DNA of 64,000 nt, taken from positions 682,001-746,000 of the forward strand of contig NZ_JBAWKD010000001.1 in the NCBI RefSeq assembly GCF_037095735.1, read 5' to 3'. The notes under the pieces were generated by a model. It was not told where the DNA came from. It saw only the letters and a program-made list of their open reading frames with translations, and did not search any database. Source of the DNA: Frigidibacter sp037095735. GTDB taxonomy: Bacteria; Pseudomonadota; Alphaproteobacteria; Rhodobacterales; Rhodobacteraceae. The translations under genes and the position numbers were made by a program. Below, in pieces: positions 32,177 to 40,560 of this stretch (positions are counted from its first letter, which is position 1; every line of letters starts with the position of its first letter).

Positions 32177-32308
32177 GGTGTGCGCGGATATGCTGCGGGT
32201 GTGCGCGCTTATGGGTCATGTCGCTGATAGTCGCCGCGCAAGGCACTGATTTAAAATGAATAATTATCCGGAAAATTCTCCGAATCACGCAGGGTGTGCA
32301 CTCATATG
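32177..32308. repeat. Three copies of a 16-bp motif, GGTGTGCGCGCTTATG-like
   Basis: Copies at 32177-32192, 32198-32213 and 32293-32308 are on the same strand and share GGTGTGC-(N)6-ATG, with TATG at the end of each. The first two start exactly 21 bp apart, two turns of the helix, and the third is 95 bp further. An AT-rich patch (32246-32285) lies between copies 2 and 3. Arrays of about 20-bp sites are how TnsB-type transposases mark element ends, so this is a candidate right end. Confidence 0.6.
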
Positions 32309-32650
32309 CTTCGTTTGCAGCTTCACCGTCCACACCGCTGCTGCAGACGAGCCTAGCGCGACCCGGGCCGCCCCGCCGGCTGACGACGGACCTGTCGGGC
32401 GCGGTCTTCGGGCATCAGCCGTTGCAGGGTCAAGACGGGAACGGCGCAACGCCCGCGCGCAGCCACGAGCTTATGGTCACGCGGCATGGGACGCGCTTGA
32501 CGCTCACGGAGGCGGGCTCGGGCGGACGACCCGCCTTGGGCTTTCGACCCCGGTCCGCGCCCGAGACCCGTTCGCACCCGGCGCCCCCTCGGGGCGAGGC
32601 GCCAGTGCCGTCTGGGTGTCACGCCGCCATGGTCTCACGCCGTGGCGCGG
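32309..32650. other. Gene-free right flank of the transposition module
   Basis: 342 bp. Open frames on both strands are low-complexity, GC-rich and without a ribosome site or family match. A GC-rich hairpin around 32579-32601 (GGCGCC ... GGCGCC) has no T-run. Nothing here resembles a tniQ remnant. Confidence 0.4.
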
Positions 32651-33205
32651 TCACTTGGCCGGCGAGACGCGGCTTTCGGGGAAGGTCACGTTCTGCAGGA
32701 ACGGGTAGGCGATCGAGACCAGTTGCTTCTGCTGCGCGCCCTCGACCCGCATCATGTACCACTGGCCGTTCTCGTTCACCGCCAGCAGCGGCTGCTCGTT
32801 CAGCGTCTTGCCCTTCGCGGTCGCGGCGGTGAAGCTGGTCGGCACGATCACCCAGGTCACCTTGCTGCCATCGGTCAGCACCGAATCCGTCGCCTCGACC
32901 CCGGCGAAATCCGCGCTGAAGTTCGCGAACTTCGCCGCCTTCAGCAGGGCCGCGGTCTGCGCGGTCAGCGTCCGCTCAAGCTGGCCGGCCTCGATCCCGG
33001 CCGAACCGGCGAAGATGTTCTTGATCCGCGGCGGCAGCGCCCCGACCACACGATCCGCCTCGCCGCGGCCGATGGCGCCGAGATAGACATTCACCGCGGT
33101 CTCCATCTTGCGGGCCTCGCCGGCATCCATCGGCCGGGCGGCGGCCGGCAGCACGGCGGCAAGCGAGAGGGTGAGGCTGAGGGCGAGCGGGGCGATGGCG
33201 CGCAT
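32651..33205 (-). CDS. Conserved-looking periplasmic protein of unknown function
   Basis: 184 aa from ATG 33205, with GGAAGGAA upstream. A signal peptide covers about residues 1-23 (cleavage after PAAA). The mature part is a small soluble domain with the pattern MDAGEARKMETAVNVYL and ends VTFPESRVSPAK; no motif is recognised. It is divergent from xthA. No function is assigned. It is the first gene right of the transposition region and has the codon use of the core-like segment. Confidence 0.75.
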   Translation of the reverse strand: MRAIAPLALSLTLSLAAVLPAAARPMDAGEARKMETAVNVYLGAIGRGEADRVVGALPPRIKNIFAGSAGIEAGQLERTLTAQTAALLKAAKFANFSADFAGVEATDSVLTDGSKVTWVIVPTSFTAATAKGKTLNEQPLLAVNENGQWYMMRVEGAQQKQLVSIAYPFLQNVTFPESRVSPAK

Positions 33206-33418
33206 GTCTGGTCGTTCCTTCCGGTCCGTTTGGAGGGGTTTTGACACGGGTCCGGCGCAAGTCTCAAGTCACGATCGGGCCAGCAGGCAAGGCCGCGCCG
33301 GCCCCGGAGCGATGCGGCAGCGCGGCATCCGCGACGCCCGCGCCGCCCGCGGTGGACCTCGTCCGCCCCCGCCGCTAAGGTCGCGCCGCGCCCGGACCGG
33401 GCCCCAGCGGAGATGCCC

Positions 33419-34207
33419 ATGCCCTTCACCCTCGCCACCTGGAACATCAACTCGGTCCGCCTGCGCGCGGGCCTTGTCGGCCGGCTGCTGGGCGAAGAGG
33501 CCCCCGACGTCCTGTGCCTGCAGGAATGCAAGGCCCCGGTCGAGAAGCTGCCGCTCGAGACCTTCCGGGCGCTTGGCTACACCCATTGCGTGGCGCGCGG
33601 GCAGAAGGGCTACAACGGCGTGGCGATCCTGTCGAAACTGCCGCTGGCCGATGCCGGCGACCGCGACTTCGCCACGCTGGGCCATGCCCGCCACGTCGCG
33701 GCGACGCTCGAGAACGGGGTGACGATCCACAACTTCTACGTCCCGGCCGGCGGCGACATCCCCGACCGCGAACAGAATGCCAAGTTCGGGCAGAAGCTGG
33801 ATTTCCTGACCGACATGAAGGAGTGGTTCGGCGCGAACCGGCCGCACAAGGCGATCCTCGTGGGCGATCTGAACATCGCCCCGCGCGAGGATGACGTCTG
33901 GAACCACAAGCAGCTGCTGAAGATCGTCAGCCACACCCCGATCGAGGTCGAGCATCTGGCCGCGACGCAGGAGGCCGGGCGCTGGGTCGATGTAACCCGC
34001 GCCGACATTCCGAAGGGCCAGCTCTATTCCTGGTGGTCCTACCGGTCGGCCGACTGGGATGCGGCCGACAAGGGCCGCCGGCTCGACCATGTCTGGGCGA
34101 CGCCCGACATCGCCGGCGCCGCGCATTCCAGCCGCATCCTGCGCGCCGCCCGCGGCTGGGAGCAGCCCTCGGACCACGTTCCGGTCTTTGCCACCTTCGA
34201 TCTCTGA
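33419..34207 (+). CDS. xthA: Exodeoxyribonuclease III
   Basis: 262 aa AP endonuclease/3'-5' exonuclease of the EEP superfamily. Catalytic blocks are TWNINSVR, CLQECK (metal-binding Glu), GDLNIAP (Asp and Asn) and SDHVPV (Asp-His pair). It cuts at abasic sites and removes blocked 3' ends in base-excision repair. The start at 33419 has GCGGAG eight bases upstream; the ATG at 33413 is in frame but too near that site. Length is normal for the family. Confidence 0.95.
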   Translation: MPFTLATWNINSVRLRAGLVGRLLGEEAPDVLCLQECKAPVEKLPLETFRALGYTHCVARGQKGYNGVAILSKLPLADAGDRDFATLGHARHVAATLENGVTIHNFYVPAGGDIPDREQNAKFGQKLDFLTDMKEWFGANRPHKAILVGDLNIAPREDDVWNHKQLLKIVSHTPIEVEHLAATQEAGRWVDVTRADIPKGQLYSWWSYRSADWDAADKGRRLDHVWATPDIAGAAHSSRILRAARGWEQPSDHVPVFATFDL

Positions 34208-34277
34208 CCGGGGCGCCGCAACGCGGCGACACCGGCGCCGCAGCCCCGCCGGACAAGGTTTCGTTTACCCTGAGTTA

Positions 34278-34290
34278 ATCGTTTAACGAT
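34278..34290. promoter_or_regulatory. AT-rich palindrome ATCGTT-T-AACGAT
   Basis: A perfect 6+1+6 inverted repeat in an AT-rich patch (34259-34301) otherwise unusual in this DNA, 50 bp before the membrane-protein gene at 34341. TTAA steps recur around it (GTTAATCGTTTAAC), somewhat like CtrA sites but with a shorter 4-bp spacer. Probably the promoter/operator of the two-gene operon. Confidence 0.4.
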
Positions 34291-34340
34291 CTATTACCAA
34301 TCGGGGCCCGGCGCGGCGCTGGCAATCGGTTGGCAGGACA

Positions 34341-34874
34341 ATGGACGTTGCACTGACCGGCGACCCCGTCGCCTCATCGCTCGAACGGATCATCTCCTTC
34401 CTCGTCCAGGCAGGGTTCCTGCTGTTCGCGGGGATCTGCGTGGTCAGCGCCCATCGGATCGTGCGCGGGCTGCTGTCCGCGCCCAGCGCCCCCCGCGCCC
34501 TGATCCGCGCCCGCGAACGGACCGTCTATGCGCTGCTGGCAGGGCTCGCGCTCAGCCTCAGCCTTGCGATCCATGTCGCGCTGGCGGCCAGCCGCATCTC
34601 GGTCCCGGTCGGCTTCGACGTCAGCGACCGGGCGGTGCTGGGCATGGTCGAGCTGGCGGTGGGCGATCAGAGCTGGCGGGCGCGGCCGGGGCTGCTGGTG
34701 CCGATCGCCGCCGGCGACCGGCTGGAGCTGCGCATCGAGCCCCTGGCGCGCAGCGTCGCCGATCTGCAGCGCGGGCTCGAGGGGCAGGCGAGATTCGCGC
34801 GGATGCTGCTGCTGGCGCGCAGTCGCCAGCCGATCGCGGCAGACCCGCGCCTGCACGGGGAGGACGGGCTGTGA
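34341..34874 (+). CDS. Membrane protein of unknown function
   Basis: 177 aa with two hydrophobic segments near residues 17-40 and 64-85, and a C-terminal domain (about 90-177) that should be outside the cytoplasm. No domain is recognised. GTGA overlap joins it to the TPR-protein gene that follows, so the two probably act together at the envelope. Confidence 0.7.
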   Translation: MDVALTGDPVASSLERIISFLVQAGFLLFAGICVVSAHRIVRGLLSAPSAPRALIRARERTVYALLAGLALSLSLAIHVALAASRISVPVGFDVSDRAVLGMVELAVGDQSWRARPGLLVPIAAGDRLELRIEPLARSVADLQRGLEGQARFARMLLLARSRQPIAADPRLHGEDGL

Positions 34875-35878
34875 GCGCCGTTTCCGCCGACCGTCGCGCC
34901 GCCGCGGCCATCGCCCGCGCGCTCGTCCTCGCGCTGGCCTGCGCGGCACCGCCGGCAACGGCGTCCGAGCCCGACCCCTGCGACCCGGCCGCAGCCCTTG
35001 CCGGCCCGACCCGGACCGACATCTCGCGCCGCGTGGTGCGCGCCTATGTCGAGCGGACCAGCGCCGGCAACCTCACCCGGGCCGAACAGGCCGTCGAGAC
35101 GCTGGTGGCCGAACGTTCGGACTTCTGCGCGGCCTTCGACCTGGGCCGGTTCTACGTCAGCACCGGCCGGCCGGACGAGGCGATCGCCGCGCTGCAGACC
35201 GCGGTGCGGCTCGAGGGCACCGACCGCCATTATGCGCGCCTCGCGGCCCGCAACGCGCTGGGCTACGCGCTGATGCAGGTGGGGGCGCTGGATGCCGCCG
35301 GGCAGCGGTTCGAGGAACAGCTCGACCGGCCCGACACCCTGACGCCAGAAATGCGGGTGCGGGTCCTGAACAACCTTGGCACGACGCTGATGCTGGCCGG
35401 CCAGTTCGACGCGGCAGAGCAGCGGCTGGCCGATGCCGCCGAAGAAGGCAGCACGCTGGCGCTGCGCCGGCTCGAGACGCTGGCGACGCTGCGCAGCGAC
35501 CTCGACGCGGCCGGGGCCGAGGGACCGGCACTGTTCGGCACCGTGCTCGCCAGCGCGAGGACGGAAGCCGAGGCGCGCGACATGCTGCAGGCGGCGACCC
35601 GCGCGCTGGACGACGAGCGGCGCCGCGAGGCGCGCGCCGCCCGCGACCGGCAGCGCGACCGCCGGCCGGCGGCCGAGCCGCCGCCGGAGCCGCCGCAGCT
35701 TTCGGTCTTCCAGACCGGCACCGATGTCTACGTGCTGGTCCTGTCGGCCTGGTCGAGCCTGCCGCAGGCCACCGCGCTGCAGCACGCGGCCTTCGCCCGG
35801 CGCTTCCCGGGCGGCTATGTCAGCGGGCTTGCGCAGTGGCGCGACGTGACGGCGCGCTTCCCCGCGGCCGAGGACTGA
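34871..35878 (+). CDS. Periplasmic TPR-repeat protein
   Basis: 335 aa, GTG start overlapping the preceding stop by 4 bp. A signal peptide (about 1-32, ending PATAS) is followed by tetratricopeptide-like repeats at about 65-200 (FDLGRFYVSTGRPDEAIAAL, NALGYALMQVGALDAAGQRF, NNLGTTLMLAGQFDAAEQRL). An Arg/Glu/Pro-rich hinge at about 250-275 leads to a C-terminal SPOR-like small domain (VFQTGTDVYVLVLSAW). Likely a scaffold; partner unknown. Confidence 0.75.
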   Translation: MSAVSADRRAAAAIARALVLALACAAPPATASEPDPCDPAAALAGPTRTDISRRVVRAYVERTSAGNLTRAEQAVETLVAERSDFCAAFDLGRFYVSTGRPDEAIAALQTAVRLEGTDRHYARLAARNALGYALMQVGALDAAGQRFEEQLDRPDTLTPEMRVRVLNNLGTTLMLAGQFDAAEQRLADAAEEGSTLALRRLETLATLRSDLDAAGAEGPALFGTVLASARTEAEARDMLQAATRALDDERRREARAARDRQRDRRPAAEPPPEPPQLSVFQTGTDVYVLVLSAWSSLPQATALQHAAFARRFPGGYVSGLAQWRDVTARFPAAED

Positions 35879-35962
35879 GCGCGCTTGCGCCTCGCGAGGC
35901 TTGGCAAGGGCGGCGGGGGCGCTCATATAGGGCTGCGAATGCAGACACCCCGCGAGGACGCC

Positions 35963-36871
35963 ATGCTCGAACTCGGCCAGAAACCCCAGGCCCCCGCCGC
36001 CACCGACCTGATCAAGGACGTGACCGAGCGCGACTTTATGGCCGAGGTCATCGACCGCTCGCGCGAGGTGCCGGTGATCGTCGACTTCTGGGCGACCTGG
36101 TGCGGGCCGTGCAAGACGCTGGGCCCGCAGCTCGAGGCCGCGGTGGTGGCCGCCAAGGGCAAGGTCGTGATGGTCAAGGTCGATGTCGACCAGAACCAGA
36201 TGATCGCCTCGCAGATGCGCATCCAGTCGATCCCCACCGTCTATGCCTTCTGGCAGGGCCAGCCGGTCGACGGCTTCCAGGGCGCGGTTTCCGGCTCCGA
36301 GGTGAAGGCCTTCGTCGAGAAGCTGGCGGCGCTGTCGGGCGACGGCGGGCTGACCGAGGCGCTGGAAGCCGCCGAGGCGATGCTGGCCGAAGGGGCCGCG
36401 GTCGACGCGGCCGAAACCTTCGCGGCGATCCTTGGCGAAGAGCCCGAGAATGCCGCGGCCTTCGGCGGGCTGGTGCGGGCGCAGCTGGCGCTCGACAATC
36501 TCGAACAGGCCGAGGCGATGCTGGCGGGCGTCCCCGCGAAGATCGCGACCGCCGCCCCGGTCGAGGCCGCGCGCGCCCAGCTTGCGCTGGCGAGGCAGGC
36601 CGCCGAGGCCGGCCCCGTGGCCGAGCTGACCGCGGCGGTCGAGGCCGATCCGGCCGATCATCAGGCGCGCTTCGATCTGGCGCTGGCGCTGCATGCCGCG
36701 GGGCGGGTCGAAGAGGCGATCGACCAGCTGCTCGAACTGTTCAAGCGCGACCGCGAGTGGAACGAAGGTGCCGCCAAGGCCCAGCTCTTCACCATCTTCG
36801 ACGCGCTGAAGCCGGGCGATCCGCTGGCGGCGAAGGGCCGCCGCCGGCTCAGCTCGATGATCTATCTCTGA
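35963..36871 (+). CDS. cnoX: CnoX/YbbN-like thioredoxin-TPR co-chaperone
   Basis: 302 aa from ATG 35963 (GAGGA five bases upstream). The thioredoxin domain (about 15-120) carries a complete WCGPC active site in FWATWCGPCKTLGP. It is followed by TPR-like helices (about 125-300), the YbbN/CnoX architecture. In E. coli the protein has lost the redox motif and acts as a chlorine-activated holdase; the alphaproteobacterial type keeps the WCGPC motif and reductase activity. It is next to a LON-domain gene and Trm112-like gene, a frequent order in this family. Confidence 0.88.
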   Translation: MLELGQKPQAPAATDLIKDVTERDFMAEVIDRSREVPVIVDFWATWCGPCKTLGPQLEAAVVAAKGKVVMVKVDVDQNQMIASQMRIQSIPTVYAFWQGQPVDGFQGAVSGSEVKAFVEKLAALSGDGGLTEALEAAEAMLAEGAAVDAAETFAAILGEEPENAAAFGGLVRAQLALDNLEQAEAMLAGVPAKIATAAPVEAARAQLALARQAAEAGPVAELTAAVEADPADHQARFDLALALHAAGRVEEAIDQLLELFKRDREWNEGAAKAQLFTIFDALKPGDPLAAKGRRRLSSMIYL

Positions 36872-36902
36872 GGTTGTCACCCTTGGCAGGCGGGCTAGGT
36901 CG

Positions 36903-37586
36903 ATGCGCATGATCAAGCCCGCAGACCTTCCGGACAAGCTGCCGCTGTTCCCGCTTCCGGGCGCGTTGCTTCTGCCCCGCGCCCGCCTGCCGCTGCACAT
37001 CTTCGAGCCGCGCTACCTGCAGATGCTGGAAGACGCGTTCAAGACGCCAGAGCGGCTGATCGGCATGGTCCAGCCCCGCGCCCTGCCCCCCGGCCATCCC
37101 ACCGGACGCCCCGAAGACCTGCCGCTGCCGCGGCGGCTGAACGCCATCGGCTGCGCCGGCCGCGTCACCGCCATGTCCGAGACCGAGGACGGGCGCTACA
37201 TGATCACCCTGACCGGCATCTCGCGCTTCCGGGTGCTGTCCGAGGTCGAGGGCTTCACCCCCTACCTGCGCGCGGCGGTCGACTGGTCGGGCTTCGGCCG
37301 CGACCTCGGCCGAACCGAGGCCGACCCCGGCTTCGACCGCGCCGCGTTCCTTGGCCTCTTGCGGCGGTTCTTCGACAACGAACAGCTGGCGACCGACTGG
37401 GAGACGCTGAAGGACGCCGAGGACGAGCTGCTGCTGAACTCGCTGTCGATGCTGCTGCCCTTCGAGCCCGAGGAAAAGCAGGCTCTGCTGGAAGCCCCCG
37501 ACCTGGTGACGCGGCGCGAGACGCTGGTGACGCTGATCGAATTCGCGCTGCGGGCGGGCGGGGACGGAGAGGAGTTGCTGCAATGA
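36903..37586 (+). CDS. LON substrate-binding-domain protein
   Basis: 227 aa. LPLFPLPGALLLP, LHIFEPRYLQMLEDA and GCAGRVTAM, with ITLTGISRFRV, define the N-terminal substrate-recognition domain of Lon protease, here without ATPase or protease parts. Stand-alone versions are common in alphaproteobacteria; their role is not firmly known, possibly substrate delivery or protein quality control, which fits the cnoX-like gene upstream. Its end overlaps the Trm112-like gene (ATGA). Confidence 0.88.
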   Translation: MRMIKPADLPDKLPLFPLPGALLLPRARLPLHIFEPRYLQMLEDAFKTPERLIGMVQPRALPPGHPTGRPEDLPLPRRLNAIGCAGRVTAMSETEDGRYMITLTGISRFRVLSEVEGFTPYLRAAVDWSGFGRDLGRTEADPGFDRAAFLGLLRRFFDNEQLATDWETLKDAEDELLLNSLSMLLPFEPEEKQALLEAPDLVTRRETLVTLIEFALRAGGDGEELLQ

Positions 37587-37765
37587 GCGAGGCGCCCAAG
37601 GCCGACCGACGGATGCTCGAGGCGCTGGTCTGCCCGCTGACCCACGCGCCGCTGAACTATGACGCCGAGCGGCAGGAGCTGATCTCGCGCCCTGCGCAGC
37701 TGGCCTTCCCGATCCGCGAGGGGATCCCGATCCTGCTGGTCGACGAGGCGCGGCACCTCGACTGA
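37583..37765 (+). CDS. Trm112-family small protein lacking zinc cysteines
   Basis: 60 aa. MLEALVCPLTHAPLNYD, RPAQLAFPIREGIPILL and DEARHL match the Trm112/YcaR family. The usual zinc site (CPxC plus a third cysteine) is reduced to a single cysteine: the motif reads CPLT and the later cysteine is missing. Family members activate methyltransferases in eukaryotes; bacterial roles are unclear. It overlaps the LON-domain gene by 4 bp. Confidence 0.85.
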   Translation: MSEAPKADRRMLEALVCPLTHAPLNYDAERQELISRPAQLAFPIREGIPILLVDEARHLD

Positions 37766-37790
37766 GGCGCCGGAGTCCGAGCCGACGCGA

Positions 37791-39023
37791 TCAGAGCGGG
37801 CGGCCGTCCATCAGCCGCGGCAGGCGCGTGCCCGGCGAGGGCGCAAGGCCGGCGGCCTGGCGCATGAAGGTGCGGCGCAGCGCCGGGATCGACTGGACGA
37901 GGCCCATTCCGAGATCGCGGGTGGCGCGGACCAGCGGATTGTCGGTCGCGAACAGCCGATTGACCCCGTCCATGCCCAGCGCCAGCGTCGTCGCGTCGAA
38001 GCGCCGCCAGCCCTGATAGCGGTCAAGGACGTTGCCCGCGCCGATGTCCTCGCCGCGGCGATGCGCATCGGCCAGCGTCTCGGCCAGCGCCGCCACGTCG
38101 CGCAGCCCGAGGTTCAGCCCCTGCCCCGCGATCGGATGCACGCCATGCGCCGCGTCGCCGACGAGCGCCAAGCGGTCCGCGACATAGCTGTCGGCCAGCG
38201 TCAGGCCCAGCGGATAGTTGAAGCGCGGACCGGCGAGCGAGATCTCTCCCAGCCCCGTGCCGAAGCGCGGGCGCAGCACCTCGAGGAAGCCCGCGTCGTC
38301 CAGCGCCGCGATGCGGGCGGCATTGGCGTCGGTCTCGCTCCAGACGATGGACGAGCGGTTGCCGGTCAGGGGCAGGATCGCCAGCGGCCCGCCGGGCAGG
38401 AACACCTGCCGCGCGACGCCGCCATGCGGATGCTCGTGCGCGATGGCCGCGACCAGCGCGGTCTGCCCGTAGCCCCAGCCGGTGCGGGTGATCCCGGCGC
38501 GCTGGGCGGTGCCCGAGGCGCGACCGTCGGCGCCGACGATCATCCGCCCGGTCAGCGCGCGCCCGTCCGCCAGCGTCACCGTGGCTGAGGCGGGGCCGAT
38601 CGCCTGCGCGGTGACGGTGGCGCCGGGCAGGTGCAGGATCGCCGGCGCCGCCGCCATCGCGTTCAGGAAGGCCGCGTAAAGGTGCCGGTCCTCGACCATC
38701 TGGCCAAGCGGACCCTCTTCGATCTCGGCCGACAGGAACTGCAGGCCGAAGGGTGCGGGCGCCTCGCCGGGGCGGGCATCCGCGGCCTCGACCGCCAGCA
38801 TCGGCTGCGCCTTGTCGGCCAGCGCCGGCCAGATGCCGATCGCGGCCAGAAGCCTGACCGAGGCCAGCGCCAGCGCATAGGCGCGCCCGTCGAAGCCCGC
38901 CTCGGCGCGGGCGCGCGCGGGCCGCGCGTCGATCACCGCCGAGGTGATCCCCGCCTGTGCCAGCGCCAGCGCCAGGGCCGGGCCGTTGAGGCCCCCGCCC
39001 ACGATGAGAACGTCGCGATCCAT
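37791..39023 (-). CDS. UbiH/Coq6-type FAD monooxygenase
   Basis: 410 aa. FAD dinucleotide motif at the N-terminus (VLIVGGGLNGPALALAL), the DG-like block MIVGADGRASGTAQ, and the second FAD motif LVGDAAHGVHPIAGQGLNLGL. This is the aromatic-ring hydroxylase group acting in ubiquinone biosynthesis. Which ring position it hydroxylates cannot be told (alphaproteobacteria use UbiH, UbiF, UbiL or UbiM sets), so no symbol is given. The gene is convergent with the Trm112-like gene and divergent from the amidase. Confidence 0.88.
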   Translation of the reverse strand: MDRDVLIVGGGLNGPALALALAQAGITSAVIDARPARARAEAGFDGRAYALALASVRLLAAIGIWPALADKAQPMLAVEAADARPGEAPAPFGLQFLSAEIEEGPLGQMVEDRHLYAAFLNAMAAAPAILHLPGATVTAQAIGPASATVTLADGRALTGRMIVGADGRASGTAQRAGITRTGWGYGQTALVAAIAHEHPHGGVARQVFLPGGPLAILPLTGNRSSIVWSETDANAARIAALDDAGFLEVLRPRFGTGLGEISLAGPRFNYPLGLTLADSYVADRLALVGDAAHGVHPIAGQGLNLGLRDVAALAETLADAHRRGEDIGAGNVLDRYQGWRRFDATTLALGMDGVNRLFATDNPLVRATRDLGMGLVQSIPALRRTFMRQAAGLAPSPGTRLPRLMDGRPL

Positions 39024-39110
39024 GGCAGGGGAATATGGCGGTCCGCGCGGGATTGTCCATGCGTCGCGGGGCCGCTAGCGTCGCCGCGACAGCAGGAAGG
39101 GAATGGCGCG

Positions 39111-40439
39111 ATGCAGCAATGGCTCACCATGACGGCGGCGGATCTGGGCCGCGGCATCGGACGGCAAGAGATCGACCCGGTCGCCCTGACCGAAACCTTC
39201 CTTGCCGCGATCAAGGCGCATCCCGAGCACGCCCGCGTCTATGCCCGCCTGACCGAAGAGCGCGCGCTGGCCGAGGCCGGGGCCGCGGCGGCGCGGGCCA
39301 AGGCGGGGCTGCGCCGCGGCCCGCTGGACGGGGTGCCGGTCAGCTGGAAGGACCTCTTCGACACCGCGGGCGTCGCGACCGAGGCCGGCTCGAAACTGCT
39401 TGAAGGCCGGGTGCCCGAAACCGACGCGCTGGTGCTGCGCAATGCCACCGCGCAGGGGCTCGTCTGCCTTGGCAAGACGCACATGACCGAACTGGCCTTT
39501 TCGGGCCTCGGGCTGAACCCCTCGACCGCGACGCCGCCGAACGTGCTCGACCCCGCGCTGGCGCCGGGAGGCTCGTCCTCGGGGGCCGCGGTCTCGGTCG
39601 GGCTGGGGCTGGCCGCGGCGGGCGTCGGCTCTGACACCGGCGGTTCGGTCCGGGTGCCCTCGGCCTGGAACGGATTGACCGGGCTGAAGACCACGCCCGG
39701 CCGGCTGTCGCTGGACGGCGTCGTGCCGCTGGCCGCGAAGTTCGACACCGTGGGGCCGCTCTGCCGGTCCGTCGAGGATTGCGCGCTGATGCTGGCGGCG
39801 CTGGAAGGCGGCAAGCCCGCCGACCTGACCGGCGCGAGCCTTGCGGGCACCCGTCTGCTGGTGCTGGACGGCGCCCCCTTCGAGGACATCCGCGAGGCCC
39901 CCGCCAAGGGCTTCGAACGGGCGGTCGCGGCATTGGAAGCTGCCGGCGCGGTGATCGAGCGGCGCGCCCTGCCCTGCACCGCCGAGGCGCTGGCGCTGTC
40001 GCCGCTTCTGTTCGCGACCGAGGCCTATGGCCTGTGGAAGGACGTCATCGAGGCCGCGCCCGAAAAGATGTATTCCCCGATCCTGGAACGCTTCCGGGGC
40101 GGCGCGCAGGTCAGCGCGCCCGATTACGTCGGCGCCTGGGCGAAGCTCGAGCGGCTGCGGCGCGACTATGCCGCGGCGACGGCCGGCTATGACGCGGTGC
40201 TGCTGCCCACCTCGCCGATCGCGCCGCCCGATGCCCGGCGGCTGCTGGACGACGCCGCCTATTTCGCGACGGAAAACCTGCTGGCGCTGCGCAACACCCG
40301 GATCGGGAACCTCTTCGGGCTGGCAGTGCTGACCCTGCCGACCGGGGTGCCGGGCACCGGGATTTCGCTGATGGGCGCCCCCCTGTCGGAAGAGCGCCTG
40401 CTGCGGCTTGGCGTCGCGGCAGAAGCGGCGCTTTGCTGA
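39111..40439 (+). CDS. Amidase-signature-family hydrolase
   Basis: 442 aa. The Ser-cisSer-Lys triad is complete and spaced as in well-studied amidases: K80 (VSWKDLFD), S155 (PGGSSSGAA) and S179 (GSDTGGSVRVPSA). GAAGGGA precedes the ATG at 39111. The reaction is hydrolysis of a carboxylic amide to acid and ammonia. It is a stand-alone enzyme here, not linked to gatB or gatC, so it is unlikely to be the tRNA amidotransferase subunit. Substrate unknown. Confidence 0.9.
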   Translation: MQQWLTMTAADLGRGIGRQEIDPVALTETFLAAIKAHPEHARVYARLTEERALAEAGAAAARAKAGLRRGPLDGVPVSWKDLFDTAGVATEAGSKLLEGRVPETDALVLRNATAQGLVCLGKTHMTELAFSGLGLNPSTATPPNVLDPALAPGGSSSGAAVSVGLGLAAAGVGSDTGGSVRVPSAWNGLTGLKTTPGRLSLDGVVPLAAKFDTVGPLCRSVEDCALMLAALEGGKPADLTGASLAGTRLLVLDGAPFEDIREAPAKGFERAVAALEAAGAVIERRALPCTAEALALSPLLFATEAYGLWKDVIEAAPEKMYSPILERFRGGAQVSAPDYVGAWAKLERLRRDYAAATAGYDAVLLPTSPIAPPDARRLLDDAAYFATENLLALRNTRIGNLFGLAVLTLPTGVPGTGISLMGAPLSEERLLRLGVAAEAALC

Positions 40440-40560
40440 AAAGCCACAACAGCTTGCGTCACGCCCGCGCGGTGTGGCGCTTTCGCTGGACCGGCGCCCG
40501 CCCCTCGTCTAGTCTCGCGGCAAAACGGGGCATCGAAACAGACCCCGACGAGAGGCAGTC

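Larger units (their letters stand above)
26475..32308. mobile_element. Tn7-like transposition module, boundaries approximate
   Basis: The core is a coupled tnsA-like - tnsB - tnsC operon (28006-32089). An IS1595-type zinc-ribbon/HTH gene lies 5' of it, a large palindrome lies to the left and a cluster of 16-bp direct repeats lies to the right. The limits given are the outer repeats; true ends (5'-TGT...ACA-3' with target duplication) could not be identified by eye. No tniQ/tnsD, resolvase or cargo gene is seen between them. Flanking genes are a CYTH gene on the left and core-like genes on the right. The left operons (1-26 kb) could even be cargo of a larger element whose other end is outside the window. 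Confidence 0.55.

Noticed and set aside
32219..32242. TGTCGCTGATAG... as a Tn402/Tn5053-like terminal inverted repeat
   Set aside because: It begins with TGTC like those ends, but it is in the wrong orientation for a right end, the further match is poor and no partner was found on the left.
32090..32650. A remnant of tniQ/tnsD after tnsC
   Set aside because: All six frames were read; no zinc-finger cysteine pattern or TniQ-like block appears, and a terminator follows tnsC at once.
34528..37000. Two frames of about 780-790 codons overlapping the TPR and cnoX-like genes on both strands
   Set aside because: Arg/Ala-rich chance frames. The genes I chose have signal peptide, TPR and WCGPC motifs in a consistent frame.
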